This document shows, one piece after another, positions 26,607 through 35,102 of a DNA stretch of 64,000 nucleotides. Numbering within the stretch: the stretch's first letter is position 1; each line of letters starts with the position of its first letter. This stretch comes from Kocuria rosea subsp. polaris (lineage in GTDB: Bacteria; Actinomycetota; Actinomycetes; Actinomycetales; Micrococcaceae): NCBI GenBank assembly GCA_023896275.1, contig MLDA01000013.1, forward strand, positions 1-64,000, in the 5' to 3' direction. The notes beneath the pieces were generated by a model. The model was not told the DNA's origin. It searched no databases and saw nothing but the letters and a program-made list of their open reading frames with translations. The position numbers and the translations under genes were made by a program.

Positions 26607-27741
26607 CCGCAGCCGTCCCGCCGCCGCGCCGGTCCAGCTCGAGGGCAGCATGCAGCGCGAGCCGCGCGCCGGATGCCCCGATCGGGTGGCCCAAGGCGAT
26701 GGCGCCGCCGTGGACGTTCGTGCGCTCGAGGGGGTAGTTGAGGTCGATCAGCGACTGGCATGCCACAGCGCCGAACGCCTCGTTGATCTCGATGAAGTCG
26801 AGCTCGCGCACGTCGAGGTCGGCCCGGGCCAGCGCCGCTCGGATCGCGTTCGACGGCTGCGAGTGCAGCGAGTTGTCCGGACCGGCCACCTGGCCGGGCT
26901 CGCCGATCCGCGCGAGGATGTGCAGTCCGTTCGCCTCGGCGTAGGCGCGGGAGGTGACGACGACGGCGGCAGCGCCGTCGGAGAGCGGCGAGGAGTTGCC
27001 CGCCGTGATCGTCCCATCGGCGGCGAACGCCGGACGCAGGCCGCCGAGCGACTCGGTCGTCGTCGTCGGTCGGATGCCCTCGTCTTCGGAGACGACGATC
27101 GGATCGCCCTTGCGCTGCGGGACGGGGACGGGGGCGATCTCGGCGTCGAACACGCCATCCTGTTGGGCCCGGTCCGCCCGCTGGTGAGAGAGCGCGGCCA
27201 CCTCGTCCTGCTCCGCGCGGGTGAGGCCGAGGACAGAGTTCTTGCGCTCGGTGCTGACCCCCATCGAGATCTTGTCGAACGCGTCGGTCAGTCCGTCGTG
27301 CGCGACGGAGTCGATCGCCGCGATGTCCCCGTAGGACCAGCCCATGCGGCTGCCGGGCAGCACGTGGGGCGCGTTGGTCATCGATTCCTGGCCGCCGGCA
27401 ACGACGACGTCTGCCTCGCCGAGGCGCACGAGCCGGGCGGCGTCGGTGATCGCGGCGAGGCCCGAGAGGCACACCTTGTTGATCGTCACGGTCGGCACGT
27501 CCCAGCCGATGCCGGCGGCGATCGCGGTCTGCCGCGCCGGATTCTGGCCGGCGCCGGCCTGCACGACCTGGCCGAAGACGACGGCATTCACCGCGCCGGC
27601 GTCGAGCCCGGACTTCTCGAGGGCCGCCGTCACGGCGTGGGCCCCCAGCTGGACAGCGGTCAGGGCCGCAAGGCTGCCCTTGAACCGGGTGAACGGGGTG
27701 CGGGCGCCGCCGACAATGACCGCTTCGTTGAGGTCAGACAC
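26554..27741 (-). CDS. acetyl-CoA C-acetyltransferase (thiolase)
   Basis: Condenses two acetyl-CoA to acetoacetyl-CoA or cleaves 3-ketoacyl-CoA. The 395-residue protein has all thiolase marks: [18 protein letters not shown] at the start, the nucleophile Cys91 in INKVCLSGL, the His-containing [11 protein letters not shown], the GALALGHPIG-type motif as [17 protein letters not shown], and the second catalytic Cys in [12 protein letters not shown]. Biosynthetic (type II) and degradative members cannot be separated here. The GTG at 27741 ([10 protein letters not shown]) has GGAG upstream; a frame extending a further 560 bases is spurious. No other fatty acid or polyhydroxyalkanoate genes are adjacent. 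Confidence 0.93.
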   Translation of the reverse strand: MSDLNEAVIVGGARTPFTRFKGSLAALTAVQLGAHAVTAALEKSGLDAGAVNAVVFGQVVQAGAGQNPARQTAIAAGIGWDVPTVTINKVCLSGLAAITDAARLVRLGEADVVVAGGQESMTNAPHVLPGSRMGWSYGDIAAIDSVAHDGLTDAFDKISMGVSTERKNSVLGLTRAEQDEVAALSHQRADRAQQDGVFDAEIAPVPVPQRKGDPIVVSEDEGIRPTTTTESLGGLRPAFAADGTITAGNSSPLSDGAAAVVVTSRAYAEANGLHILARIGEPGQVAGPDNSLHSQPSNAIRAALARADLDVRELDFIEINEAFGAVACQSLIDLNYPLERTNVHGGAIALGHPIGASGARLALHAALELDRRGGGTAAVSLCGGGGQGEALLLHR

Positions 27742-28331
27742 TGATTCTGCTCCGCTCTCTCTGGGTGGTGTGTCGGCCGATACTGGCTCTCCGGCAGCGG
27801 CCCGACAAAAGTTAGCCACTATTAACCTAGTGCACGGCCTTCGCGCTGTCGATGGCCGGTTGTCTCGACGCGGCAAAGAATCTCGGCAATACCTTCCGGT
27901 GGCAGCGTATCCGTGCCTATACTCAGGGTGTTTCGTCCTGCTTGCAGGACGTGCATCATCAGGCATCGGGGGGGACCCTTTGACAAGGACCCGAAAGCCA
28001 TGAAGCACGAAGACGTTGGGGACGCTGAAATTCCGCTGGGCACGAGATCCGCGGATCAGGCTGGCGCTGAAGCTACGCGCCGAAGAATTCTCTTTCGACC
28101 GTTGCGACGACGACGGTAACCTCCGCCCGGACCGCGCTCTTTCGCGTCCGCGGCCTTCGCTAACCCACCGCTCCGCCGGTTTCACTGAGTGAACGCCTGA
28201 GCAGGGTGCCGCAGTCATCAACTCGCTCCTGTCGACCTTTGACGCGCCGACATATCTATGCCAGTTCGCAGAATTAATTGAGCATTCTCCCTGGCACCCG
28301 TGCACTCACTCGTATTCTTCAAGAGGACGAC
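27742..28331. promoter_or_regulatory. 590-base intergenic region upstream of the surface protein gene
   Basis: No convincing gene is seen, but structure is rich. A plus-strand TATACT lies at 27918-27923. A perfect hairpin GTCCTGC-TT-GCAGGAC lies at 27935-27950, just where transcription would start. A 12-base palindrome GATCCGCGGATC lies at 28046-28057. A start near 27930 would give a leader of about 400 bases for the surface protein. The thiolase promoter must also lie here on the minus strand. Confidence 0.45.
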
Positions 28332-31300
28332 ATGTCACGACATCTCACCCGCGCACACCGTTCAGGGCTCCGCGGACTCAAATCTATGCTGGCCATGGGG
28401 CTTGCGGCGGGACTGATGTTCTCCGGCAGCGTCGCGATGGCCGTGGCGGCAGGGGACGAGTTCCCCGCCGCGACAGAGACCACTACACAGACGGAACCGG
28501 ACAGCGAGGCGCTCGTTCAGAAGAACGCGAGCGTCGACGAGGAGACTGCTGAAGTCGAAGAGGACGCCGCAGGCGATCCCGCGCAGAAGCAGCAGTCGAC
28601 GGACGAACATGCCGGCGCAGAGGAACCAGCCGACGAACCGGTCACCGAGGATGACGTGGCGCCGAAGCAGGTGCCGGCCGAGGAGCCTGCGACCGAGGAG
28701 TCCGCAACCGAGGAGTCTGCCGCCGAGACGCAAGAGGCACCCCAGCAGAAGAAGGCTCAGGAGCCGACGGCAGACGAGGAGCCGGAGATTCTCTCGGCGG
28801 AGGTCGCGTTCCCGTTCGCGTCGCCGAGTGACTTCCAACTCGACTGGCCGTCCGACATTCAGATGTCGACCGACCCGTTCGGCAACGCCGATACCACGGT
28901 GTACTCGACGGGTGCCAAGGAGAACGATCTCAGTAGTTGGCAGAACAATGAGTCGGCGGGTGCTCCGGCGAAGGGCGACATCGGCGATACCTGGGTTGCC
29001 CAGGAGTTCGTGGGTGACGATGCGTGGATGTGGACTGCGTTCGAGCGGGCCTCGGCTGACGGTTCCAGTGGCTACTACCTGGAACTGAACCAGCTGGCTC
29101 CGACGACCAACGGGCACGGGACGGTCGTTCCGGACCGGTCCGTTGGGGATTTGAGGCTGACGTTCCCGACGCAGGGCTCCGGTGCGTTCCAGAACCCTGC
29201 GACCATCGAGCGGTGGAACGGTTCCGGTTGGGTGGCCGCGAGCCTGCCGGCCGGGTCGTGGGAGATGGCCGTCTCCGCCGATCTGCTGCTGGTCGAGTTC
29301 AAGTTCAACATCTCGGCCATCCTCGGTGGTGACGATGGGTCCCTCAATTGCGGGGACTTCTCCTTCAATCACCTGATGCTGCGTTCCGTGTCGTCTCCGA
29401 GTGAGCAGTCGCAGTTGAAGGACTTCTCGAGCGGGTCCATCAACCTGGATTTGTGTGCGGGGTTGAAGATCCTGAAGACGGACGAGTCCGGAAATCCGTT
29501 GGGCGGTGCGTCGTTTGAGATTTCGCCGAACCCGTTGCCCGGTGGTGAGGGTGACAGCTTGGTGGTCGTGGACAACGATGCCAATGATGCTGATCCTGCC
29601 GACGGGTTCATCGAGTTGGCCGAGGTGAATCCGGGGGAGTACACGGTGACCGAGGTGGTTGCTCCGGATGGGTACCTGTTGCCGGCGGATCGGGATCAGG
29701 GTCCGTTGACGGTCGAGCCGGGTGGGAGCGTGACGTTCACGTTCGAGGATCCGGTGGCGTGGGAGCCGCTGACCGTCGAGAAGTCGATCGACGCCTCCTA
29801 CCAGGTCGACTACACGTGGGACATCGAGAAGTCGGTGGATCAGACCTTGATCGAGCAGGCCGGGACGACTGCCGACTTCACCTATCTCGTCAGCGTGAGC
29901 GAGGGTGAACGCACCGCGTCGGACTTCGTCGCGAGCGGCTCGATCACGGTGGACAACCCGAATGCGGGTGCTGTGGTGGCCACGGTCGAGGACGTGCTCG
30001 GTGACGGGACGGTGTGTGTGGTCGACGCGGTTGATGTCTCGGGTGCTGACGGGCTGCAGGTCGAGTTCGGTGCCGGGGAGACGGTGCTTGATTACGAGTG
30101 CGAGATCGGCGCCGAACCGGAATCCGATTCCGGCTCCAATACCGTAACGTTGACCTGGAGCAATGCGGACTACCCGCAGGAGCAGTCGCACGTCGACGAT
30201 CCGAAGAACGCCGGCGAGGCGTCGGCCACTGATTCGGTCGATTTCACGTGGACGGTGAACGAGACGGACAAGACGGTCACCGTCGAGGACAGCCAGTTCG
30301 AGTTTGATCCGGCGTGGGAGATCACGTGGTCGGGTGAGGGCACGGTGCATGAGCAGGAGTACACGCTGGAGCGTGAGGTTCCTGCTGGTGAGTGCCAGAC
30401 GTTCGAGAACACCGCGACGATCGTCGAGACGGGCCAGTCCGACGACGCCGAGGCGACGTTGTGTGTGGGTGCGGATCTGGTGGTGGAGAAGAACGTGATC
30501 CACAGTTTCGATCGCACGTATCTGTGGGATATCGAGAAGAGAGTTCTCGGTGAGCAGCCGTTCGCGGCTGATCCGGAGACCGGGGATGTCACGGTCGAGT
30601 ACGAGGTGACGGTCAGCCCGAATTCGTTCCAGGATTCGGGGTGGGCGATGAGTGGTGAGATCACGGTCGCCAATCCGAACGACTGGCAGGACATCGAGAC
30701 GACGGTGAGCGACGCCGTCGATATTGGTGGCGGCGCCGAGTGTGTGGTGATGGACGCTACGCGGCTGATCGGGGCCAGTGAGAGCCAGACCTTCGACTAC
30801 AACTGCACGTTCACGAGCGAGCCCGCGTACGAGGGTGAGAACGTGGCGACGGCGGTGTGGGATGCAGACGCCGCGTTCACGCCGACCGGCGAAGCCACCG
30901 GCACCGCGGCAGTCGCCGCCGAGGCCTGGTCGGTCACGCCGATCAATGACACGGTCGTCGTCGAAGACGACCACTTCACCTTCGATCCGGCCTGGGAAGT
31001 CACGTGGTCGGAAGGCATGGAACCGGAGACTCGCACGTACGAACTGACGTGGAACGTGGGCGAGGCCGGTACGTGTGCTGAGTTCGTCAACGTTGCCAGT
31101 GTCATTGGCGAAGAGGGACTGCCGTTGGCTGAGGACGACGCTCTTGCCGAGGCCTGCCGGGAAGCCCCGTTGGTGGTCGAGAAGACTGTTGATGGTTCCT
31201 TTGATCGGACGTATTTGTGGGATGTGACCAAGGAGCGTGCTGAGGGTGTCGATGAGTTTGTCGATGCTGATGAGAACGGTGAGGCGACGGTCCCGTATCT

Positions 31301-32690
31301 GATCTCGGTTTCGAGTGAGGGTTATGCCGATGATGGTTTCGAGCTGGGTGGGACGATCACGATCGAGAACCCGAACACGTTTGAGTCGGGTTGGATTGTT
31401 GCTGAGGTTCAGGACACGGTCTCGATCGAGTCCCTGGTGTGCACGGTCGAGGACGAGGACCTGAATGAGGATGGCACGGTCACGATCGCGCCGAACAGCA
31501 CGGTCGAACTCGATTACACGTGTACGACCGAGGGTGTGAGCGCCGAGAGTGAGGGTGAGAACACCGCGGTGGTGACGTGGCATGAGGGTGAGCGGTCCGC
31601 AACCAGCGGCCCGGTCCCGTTCGAGTTCGAGCTGGATGCCGAGACGGATCGCACGGTTGATGTGTACGACGACGAGGCGGTGCCCGGTTCCGAGGGTGAG
31701 CTCCTCGGCACGGTGTCTTGGGACGAGGTTGATCACGAGGACCCGTCGTGGTCGAAGGACTTCGAGCAGGAGCTGACGTTCACGGTGGATTCGGGGACGT
31801 GTGAGTCGTTCACGAACACGGCGTGGGTCGTGGTCACGGGTGAGAACCCGCAGGATGATGCGGACGTGACGGTCTGTCACGAGGCGGATCTGCTGGTCTC
31901 GAAGACGGCGGATGCGAGCTACGACCGCCTGTACCTGTGGGAGATCGCTAAGGAGGTCGACCGGAGCAAGGTGACGGTCGCTCATGATGGTGCTGCTCCT
32001 GAGTTCGAGTACCTGGTCTCGGCGACGCCGGGTGGGGTCGAGGACTCGGGGTGGATGCTTTCCGGTGAGATCGAGGTGGTGAATCCGAACTCGGAGGAGT
32101 TGGGTACGATCACGGCCACGGTCGTGGATGTGCCCGGTGTTGAGGGGATCGAGTCCTGTGAGGTCGTTGGCGGCGAGGAAGTCGTGATCGATCCGGGAGA
32201 GTCCGTGGTCCTGGCGTACGAGTGCGTGATTGATGGGCAGCCGGCGTACGAGGGTGAGAACACCGTGGAGGTCGCCTGGGATGGCGGGTCGGTCACGGCG
32301 GGTACTGCGGTGGTCTTTGATCTGGAGGCCGAGACCGATAAGACGGTTGAGGTGGTTGATGATCAGACGAATCCGGGTGCTGATCCGGTGGTGTTGGGTT
32401 CGGCGGACTGGAATGCGGAGGGTGAGGCGACGGAGTTTGAGTATGTGTTGACTCATGATGCCAAGGCTGGTCAGTGTGCTTCGTTCACGAACACGGCGAT
32501 GATCGTGGAGACGGGGGCGCAGGCGCAGGCGGAGGTGGAGACGTGTCGTGAGGCGGCACCTGCTCCGACACCGACACCGGGGCCGCTGCCGAAGACGGGC
32601 GCCCAGGCGGGGTGGCTGGCTCTGGTGGGACTCGGATTGCTGATCGCCGGAGCCGTGGCGATGATCGCCCGGAACCGCCGCAACGCCTGA
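28332..32690 (+). CDS. LPXTG-anchored surface protein with four tandem repeats
   Basis: A 1,452-residue exported wall protein. Residues 1-42 are a long signal peptide with a twin basic start and a hydrophobic core ending AVAAGDE. Residues 43-152 are a Glu/Ala/Thr-rich low-complexity tract with PATEES-type repeats. About 153-375 is an unrecognised domain with a Trp-rich start. About 378-478 is a SpaA/Cna-B-like fold (LKILKTDESGNPLGGASFEI, then YTVTEVVAPDGYLL). Four repeats start at residues 480, 716, 947 and 1187, each opening like LVVEKTVDGSFDRTYLWDI. The sorting signal LPKTG at 1419-1423, a membrane helix and RNRRNA end the protein. ATG 28332 has AAGAGGA upstream. Sortase would attach it to peptidoglycan; none is encoded here. 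Adhesion is inferred. Confidence 0.88.
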   Translation: MSRHLTRAHRSGLRGLKSMLAMGLAAGLMFSGSVAMAVAAGDEFPAATETTTQTEPDSEALVQKNASVDEETAEVEEDAAGDPAQKQQSTDEHAGAEEPADEPVTEDDVAPKQVPAEEPATEESATEESAAETQEAPQQKKAQEPTADEEPEILSAEVAFPFASPSDFQLDWPSDIQMSTDPFGNADTTVYSTGAKENDLSSWQNNESAGAPAKGDIGDTWVAQEFVGDDAWMWTAFERASADGSSGYYLELNQLAPTTNGHGTVVPDRSVGDLRLTFPTQGSGAFQNPATIERWNGSGWVAASLPAGSWEMAVSADLLLVEFKFNISAILGGDDGSLNCGDFSFNHLMLRSVSSPSEQSQLKDFSSGSINLDLCAGLKILKTDESGNPLGGASFEISPNPLPGGEGDSLVVVDNDANDADPADGFIELAEVNPGEYTVTEVVAPDGYLLPADRDQGPLTVEPGGSVTFTFEDPVAWEPLTVEKSIDASYQVDYTWDIEKSVDQTLIEQAGTTADFTYLVSVSEGERTASDFVASGSITVDNPNAGAVVATVEDVLGDGTVCVVDAVDVSGADGLQVEFGAGETVLDYECEIGAEPESDSGSNTVTLTWSNADYPQEQSHVDDPKNAGEASATDSVDFTWTVNETDKTVTVEDSQFEFDPAWEITWSGEGTVHEQEYTLEREVPAGECQTFENTATIVETGQSDDAEATLCVGADLVVEKNVIHSFDRTYLWDIEKRVLGEQPFAADPETGDVTVEYEVTVSPNSFQDSGWAMSGEITVANPNDWQDIETTVSDAVDIGGGAECVVMDATRLIGASESQTFDYNCTFTSEPAYEGENVATAVWDADAAFTPTGEATGTAAVAAEAWSVTPINDTVVVEDDHFTFDPAWEVTWSEGMEPETRTYELTWNVGEAGTCAEFVNVASVIGEEGLPLAEDDALAEACREAPLVVEKTVDGSFDRTYLWDVTKERAEGVDEFVDADENGEATVPYLISVSSEGYADDGFELGGTITIENPNTFESGWIVAEVQDTVSIESLVCTVEDEDLNEDGTVTIAPNSTVELDYTCTTEGVSAESEGENTAVVTWHEGERSATSGPVPFEFELDAETDRTVDVYDDEAVPGSEGELLGTVSWDEVDHEDPSWSKDFEQELTFTVDSGTCESFTNTAWVVVTGENPQDDADVTVCHEADLLVSKTADASYDRLYLWEIAKEVDRSKVTVAHDGAAPEFEYLVSATPGGVEDSGWMLSGEIEVVNPNSEELGTITATVVDVPGVEGIESCEVVGGEEVVIDPGESVVLAYECVIDGQPAYEGENTVEVAWDGGSVTAGTAVVFDLEAETDKTVEVVDDQTNPGADPVVLGSADWNAEGEATEFEYVLTHDAKAGQCASFTNTAMIVETGAQAQAEVETCREAAPAPTPTPGPLPKTGAQAGWLALVGLGLLIAGAVAMIARNRRNA
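29769..32540 (+). repeat. four tandem protein repeats of about 231-240 residues
   Basis: Units begin at 29769, 30477, 31170 and 31890. Each has an opening VEK/VSK...SFDRTYLWDI/YTWDI block, a mid-unit SGEITVANPN-like block, a Cys-containing block (CVV/CTV/CEV), and a closing segment with C..FTNTA or C..FENTA. At DNA level the copies are diverged, with only short identical stretches (for example GCGTACGAGGGTGAGAAC near 30826 and 32245). Confidence 0.8.
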
Positions 32691-32844
32691 AGGAGGCTGC
32701 AGTCGTTGACTGACTGATGGCGACTAAGCGCAGCGGACACGCTGCAGTGACGCGGGGCGGGCCGTGCTCTCGGAAAACGGGGGTGCGGTCCGCTCCGCGT
32801 CGTCCTGTGCGATGTGAGGCCTTGCACAACGTGTTCTTCGCCAC

Positions 32845-32900
32845 CTACCATGAGTGTAGCGATAATCGAACGTGTAGTTCGTTTATAGAACACATCATGG
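32845..32900 (+). promoter_or_regulatory. operator-like AT-rich inverted repeats upstream of the mobA-like gene
   Basis: In otherwise GC-rich DNA this stretch contains CGAAC-5-GTTCG and GTTC-7-GAAC overlapping one another, with ATAATC and TTTATA as possible -10 elements. It resembles the GTTCG/CGAAC-type sites bound by IclR-family aromatic-pathway regulators, but no regulator gene is nearby. Confidence 0.35.
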
Positions 32901-32951
32901 GTGGCGTCACCCGACGTGAATCCGCCCGCACAACGAAGTGAGGACCATCCC

Positions 32952-34835
32952 GTGCATTTCCACCATCACGGCTACGTCTCCGGGGACCCGCGAGTCCAGC
33001 CGGCCGCCGGTACCGGAATCGATCGCCCCGACGAGCTGCCCGATCAGATGGACGTGCTGATCGTCGGAACAGGCCCGGCAGGGATGCTCACGGCCGCCCA
33101 GCTGTCGCGCTTCCCCGGAGTCAACACCCGCATCATCGAGCGCCGGCCCGGGCGGCTCGCGATCGGTCAGGCCGACGGCATCCAGGCACGTAGCGTGGAG
33201 ACGTTCCAGGCTTTTGGATTCGCCGAGCGCATTACCGCCGAGGCCTATGCCATCACGGAGATGGCCTTCTGGAAGCCGGATCCTGCCGATCCGTCCAAGA
33301 TCGTGCGTACGGCACGGACCATTGACGATCCGGCGGGGATCAGCGAGTTCCCGCACCTGATCGTCAATCAGGCCCGCGTGCTCGACTACTTCGCGGAGTT
33401 TATGGCCAACTCGCCGACCCGCATGAAGCCGGACTACGGGTACGAGTTCAAGGACCTGACCGACACCGGCGCGGGGGAGTACCCGATCGAGGTGACGCTC
33501 GTTCGAACCGCCGGCGACGAGGCGGGCAGCGAGCGCGTCGTCCGCGCCAAGTACGTGGTGGGTTCTGACGGGGCGCGCAGCAAGGTGCGCTCTGCTATCG
33601 GCTGCACGCTCGACGGCGACCAGGCCAATCACGCGTGGGGCGTCATGGACGTGCTCGCCGAGAGTGACTTCCCGGACATCCGGCTCAAGTGCGCGATCCA
33701 GTCCGGCAGCGGTGGCAGCATCCTGCTCATTCCACGTGAGGGCGGCCACCTCTTCCGGATGTATGTCGACCTCGGCGAGGTTCCCGCGGGCGATCACGGG
33801 GCCGTGCGGAAGACCACGATCGAGCAGATCATCGCGAAGGCCAACGAGATCGTGCACCCTTACACGGTCGACGTGCGCGACGTCGCGTGGCACAGCGTCT
33901 ACGAGGTCGGCCACCGGCTCACTGACCGGTTCGACGACGTCCGTGCCGCAGACCGCGGCACCCGCACGCCGCGCGTCTTCATCACCGGAGACGCCTGCCA
34001 TACGCACAGCGCTAAGGCCGGGCAGGGCATGAACGTCTCGATGCAGGACGGTTTCAACCTCGGCTGGAAGCTCGGTCATGTGCTCGAGGGCCGTGGACCG
34101 GCCTCGCTGCTGTCGACCTACTCGGAGGAGCGCCAGGTGGTCGCCCAGGACCTCATCGACTTCGACAAGCAGTGGTCCACGCTCATGGCCAAGCGCCCGG
34201 AGGAGTTCGAGGACCCCTCGGAGCTCGAGGACTTCTACGTCCGCACGGCGGAATTCCCCGCGGGTTTCATGACCGAGTACGCCCCGTCACTGCTCGTGGC
34301 GGCGCCCACGCACCAGGACCTCGCCACCGGATTCCCTATCGGCAAGCGGTTCAAGTCCTCCCCGGTCGTGCGCGTGGCCGATTCGAACCCCAAGCAGCTC
34401 GGGCACCTCGCCGAGGCCGACGGTCGCTGGCGCATCTACGTCTTCGCCGACCGCCCGGAGGCCGGGGCGCCGTCGGCGACTGCCGAGTTCGCGAACTGGC
34501 TGACGACGGCGGCGGAGTCACCGCTCGCGGCGACGCCCGCAGGAGGTGACGACGACGCGTGGTTCGACGTGAAGGTCGTCTACCAGCAGGCGCACGCGGA
34601 CATCGACATCAACGCGGTGCCGGCGGCCTTCCGCCCGAAGGTCGGGCCCTTCGCGCTGACCCATCTTGAGAAGATCTTCGGCGTCCTGGAGGGCGATGAC
34701 ATCTTCGACGCCCGCGGGATCAGCCGCGACGGCGCCGTCGTCGTCGTCCGCCCGGACCACTACGTGGCGAACGTGCTGCCGCTGACGGCCACGGGCGAGT
34801 TGGCGGACTTCTTCCGGCCACTGCTCGCGGTGTAG
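32952..34835 (+). CDS. mobA: FAD-dependent aromatic hydroxylase, MobA-like (3-hydroxybenzoate 4-hydroxylase / phenol 2-monooxygenase)
   Basis: Hydroxylates a phenolic ring using NADPH and oxygen. The 627-residue protein has the FAD/NAD(P) fold VDVLIVGTGPAGMLTAAQL near residue 35, a QADGI motif, the FAD ribityl motif RVFITGDACHTHSAKAGQGMN near residue 340, and a C-terminal thioredoxin-like domain ending VVRPDHYVANVLPL. From memory it aligns along its whole length with Comamonas MobA, which turns 3-hydroxybenzoate into protocatechuate; other phenol hydroxylases are close relatives. I place the start at GTG 32952 (HFHHHGYVSGDP matches the MobA start, and GTGAGGA lies 8 bases upstream) rather than at 32901. 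No ring-cleavage genes are linked. Confidence 0.85.
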   Translation: MHFHHHGYVSGDPRVQPAAGTGIDRPDELPDQMDVLIVGTGPAGMLTAAQLSRFPGVNTRIIERRPGRLAIGQADGIQARSVETFQAFGFAERITAEAYAITEMAFWKPDPADPSKIVRTARTIDDPAGISEFPHLIVNQARVLDYFAEFMANSPTRMKPDYGYEFKDLTDTGAGEYPIEVTLVRTAGDEAGSERVVRAKYVVGSDGARSKVRSAIGCTLDGDQANHAWGVMDVLAESDFPDIRLKCAIQSGSGGSILLIPREGGHLFRMYVDLGEVPAGDHGAVRKTTIEQIIAKANEIVHPYTVDVRDVAWHSVYEVGHRLTDRFDDVRAADRGTRTPRVFITGDACHTHSAKAGQGMNVSMQDGFNLGWKLGHVLEGRGPASLLSTYSEERQVVAQDLIDFDKQWSTLMAKRPEEFEDPSELEDFYVRTAEFPAGFMTEYAPSLLVAAPTHQDLATGFPIGKRFKSSPVVRVADSNPKQLGHLAEADGRWRIYVFADRPEAGAPSATAEFANWLTTAAESPLAATPAGGDDDAWFDVKVVYQQAHADIDINAVPAAFRPKVGPFALTHLEKIFGVLEGDDIFDARGISRDGAVVVVRPDHYVANVLPLTATGELADFFRPLLAV

Positions 34836-34851
34836 CGGGCGGTTCGACGGG

Positions 34852-34889
34852 GCGGCCCGGTTCGGGGGAGAGTCCCCACACCGGGCCGC
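34852..34889 (+). terminator. terminator of the mobA-like gene
   Basis: GCGGCCCGGT (34852-34861) and ACCGGGCCGC (34880-34889) form a perfect 10-bp stem with a nested GGGG/CCCC stem in the loop. It separates the accessory block from rpoB. Confidence 0.7.
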
Positions 34890-34911
34890 GCGGGGTTTGT
34901 CAACCGGCGGC

Positions 34912-34940
34912 TGGACATGCTAGGTGGCCGGGTGTAGTAT
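34912..34940 (+). promoter_or_regulatory. rpoBC promoter (TGGACA - 17 - TAGTAT)
   Basis: TGGACA at 34912-34917 (5 of 6 to TTGACA), a 17-base spacer and TAGTAT at 34935-34940 form the best promoter in the window. The start near 34947 gives a leader of about 155 bases before rpoB. Confidence 0.75.
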
Positions 34941-35102
34941 GGAGCTTTGCGTCTTCCCTCTTTACCTTCTGGCCTTCATATAGCGGTGGGCCCGATACCC
35001 ATGGTTTAGCCCGGGGCAATCGTTAATAGCGAATGCTCTGGGCTGTCAGTCATGTGTCGGGGGAGGCGCTCGGAAACCTGACGGTCTGTGGAAGGATCCA
35101 TC

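Noticed and set aside
27913-28119. Possible 68-residue gene upstream of the surface protein
   Set aside because: Its start overlaps the TATACT element, it has no ribosome binding site, it is rich in Arg with no motif, and it includes the palindromes.
28362-32456. A 1,364-codon open frame antisense to the surface protein gene
   Set aside because: The product is His/Arg/Leu-rich low complexity mirroring the acidic repeats; it has no start signals, and the plus-strand protein has a signal peptide and sorting signal.
35088-35102. GTG 35088 as rpoB start
   Set aside because: The GGAAGG site lies after this codon and correctly before TTG 35103.
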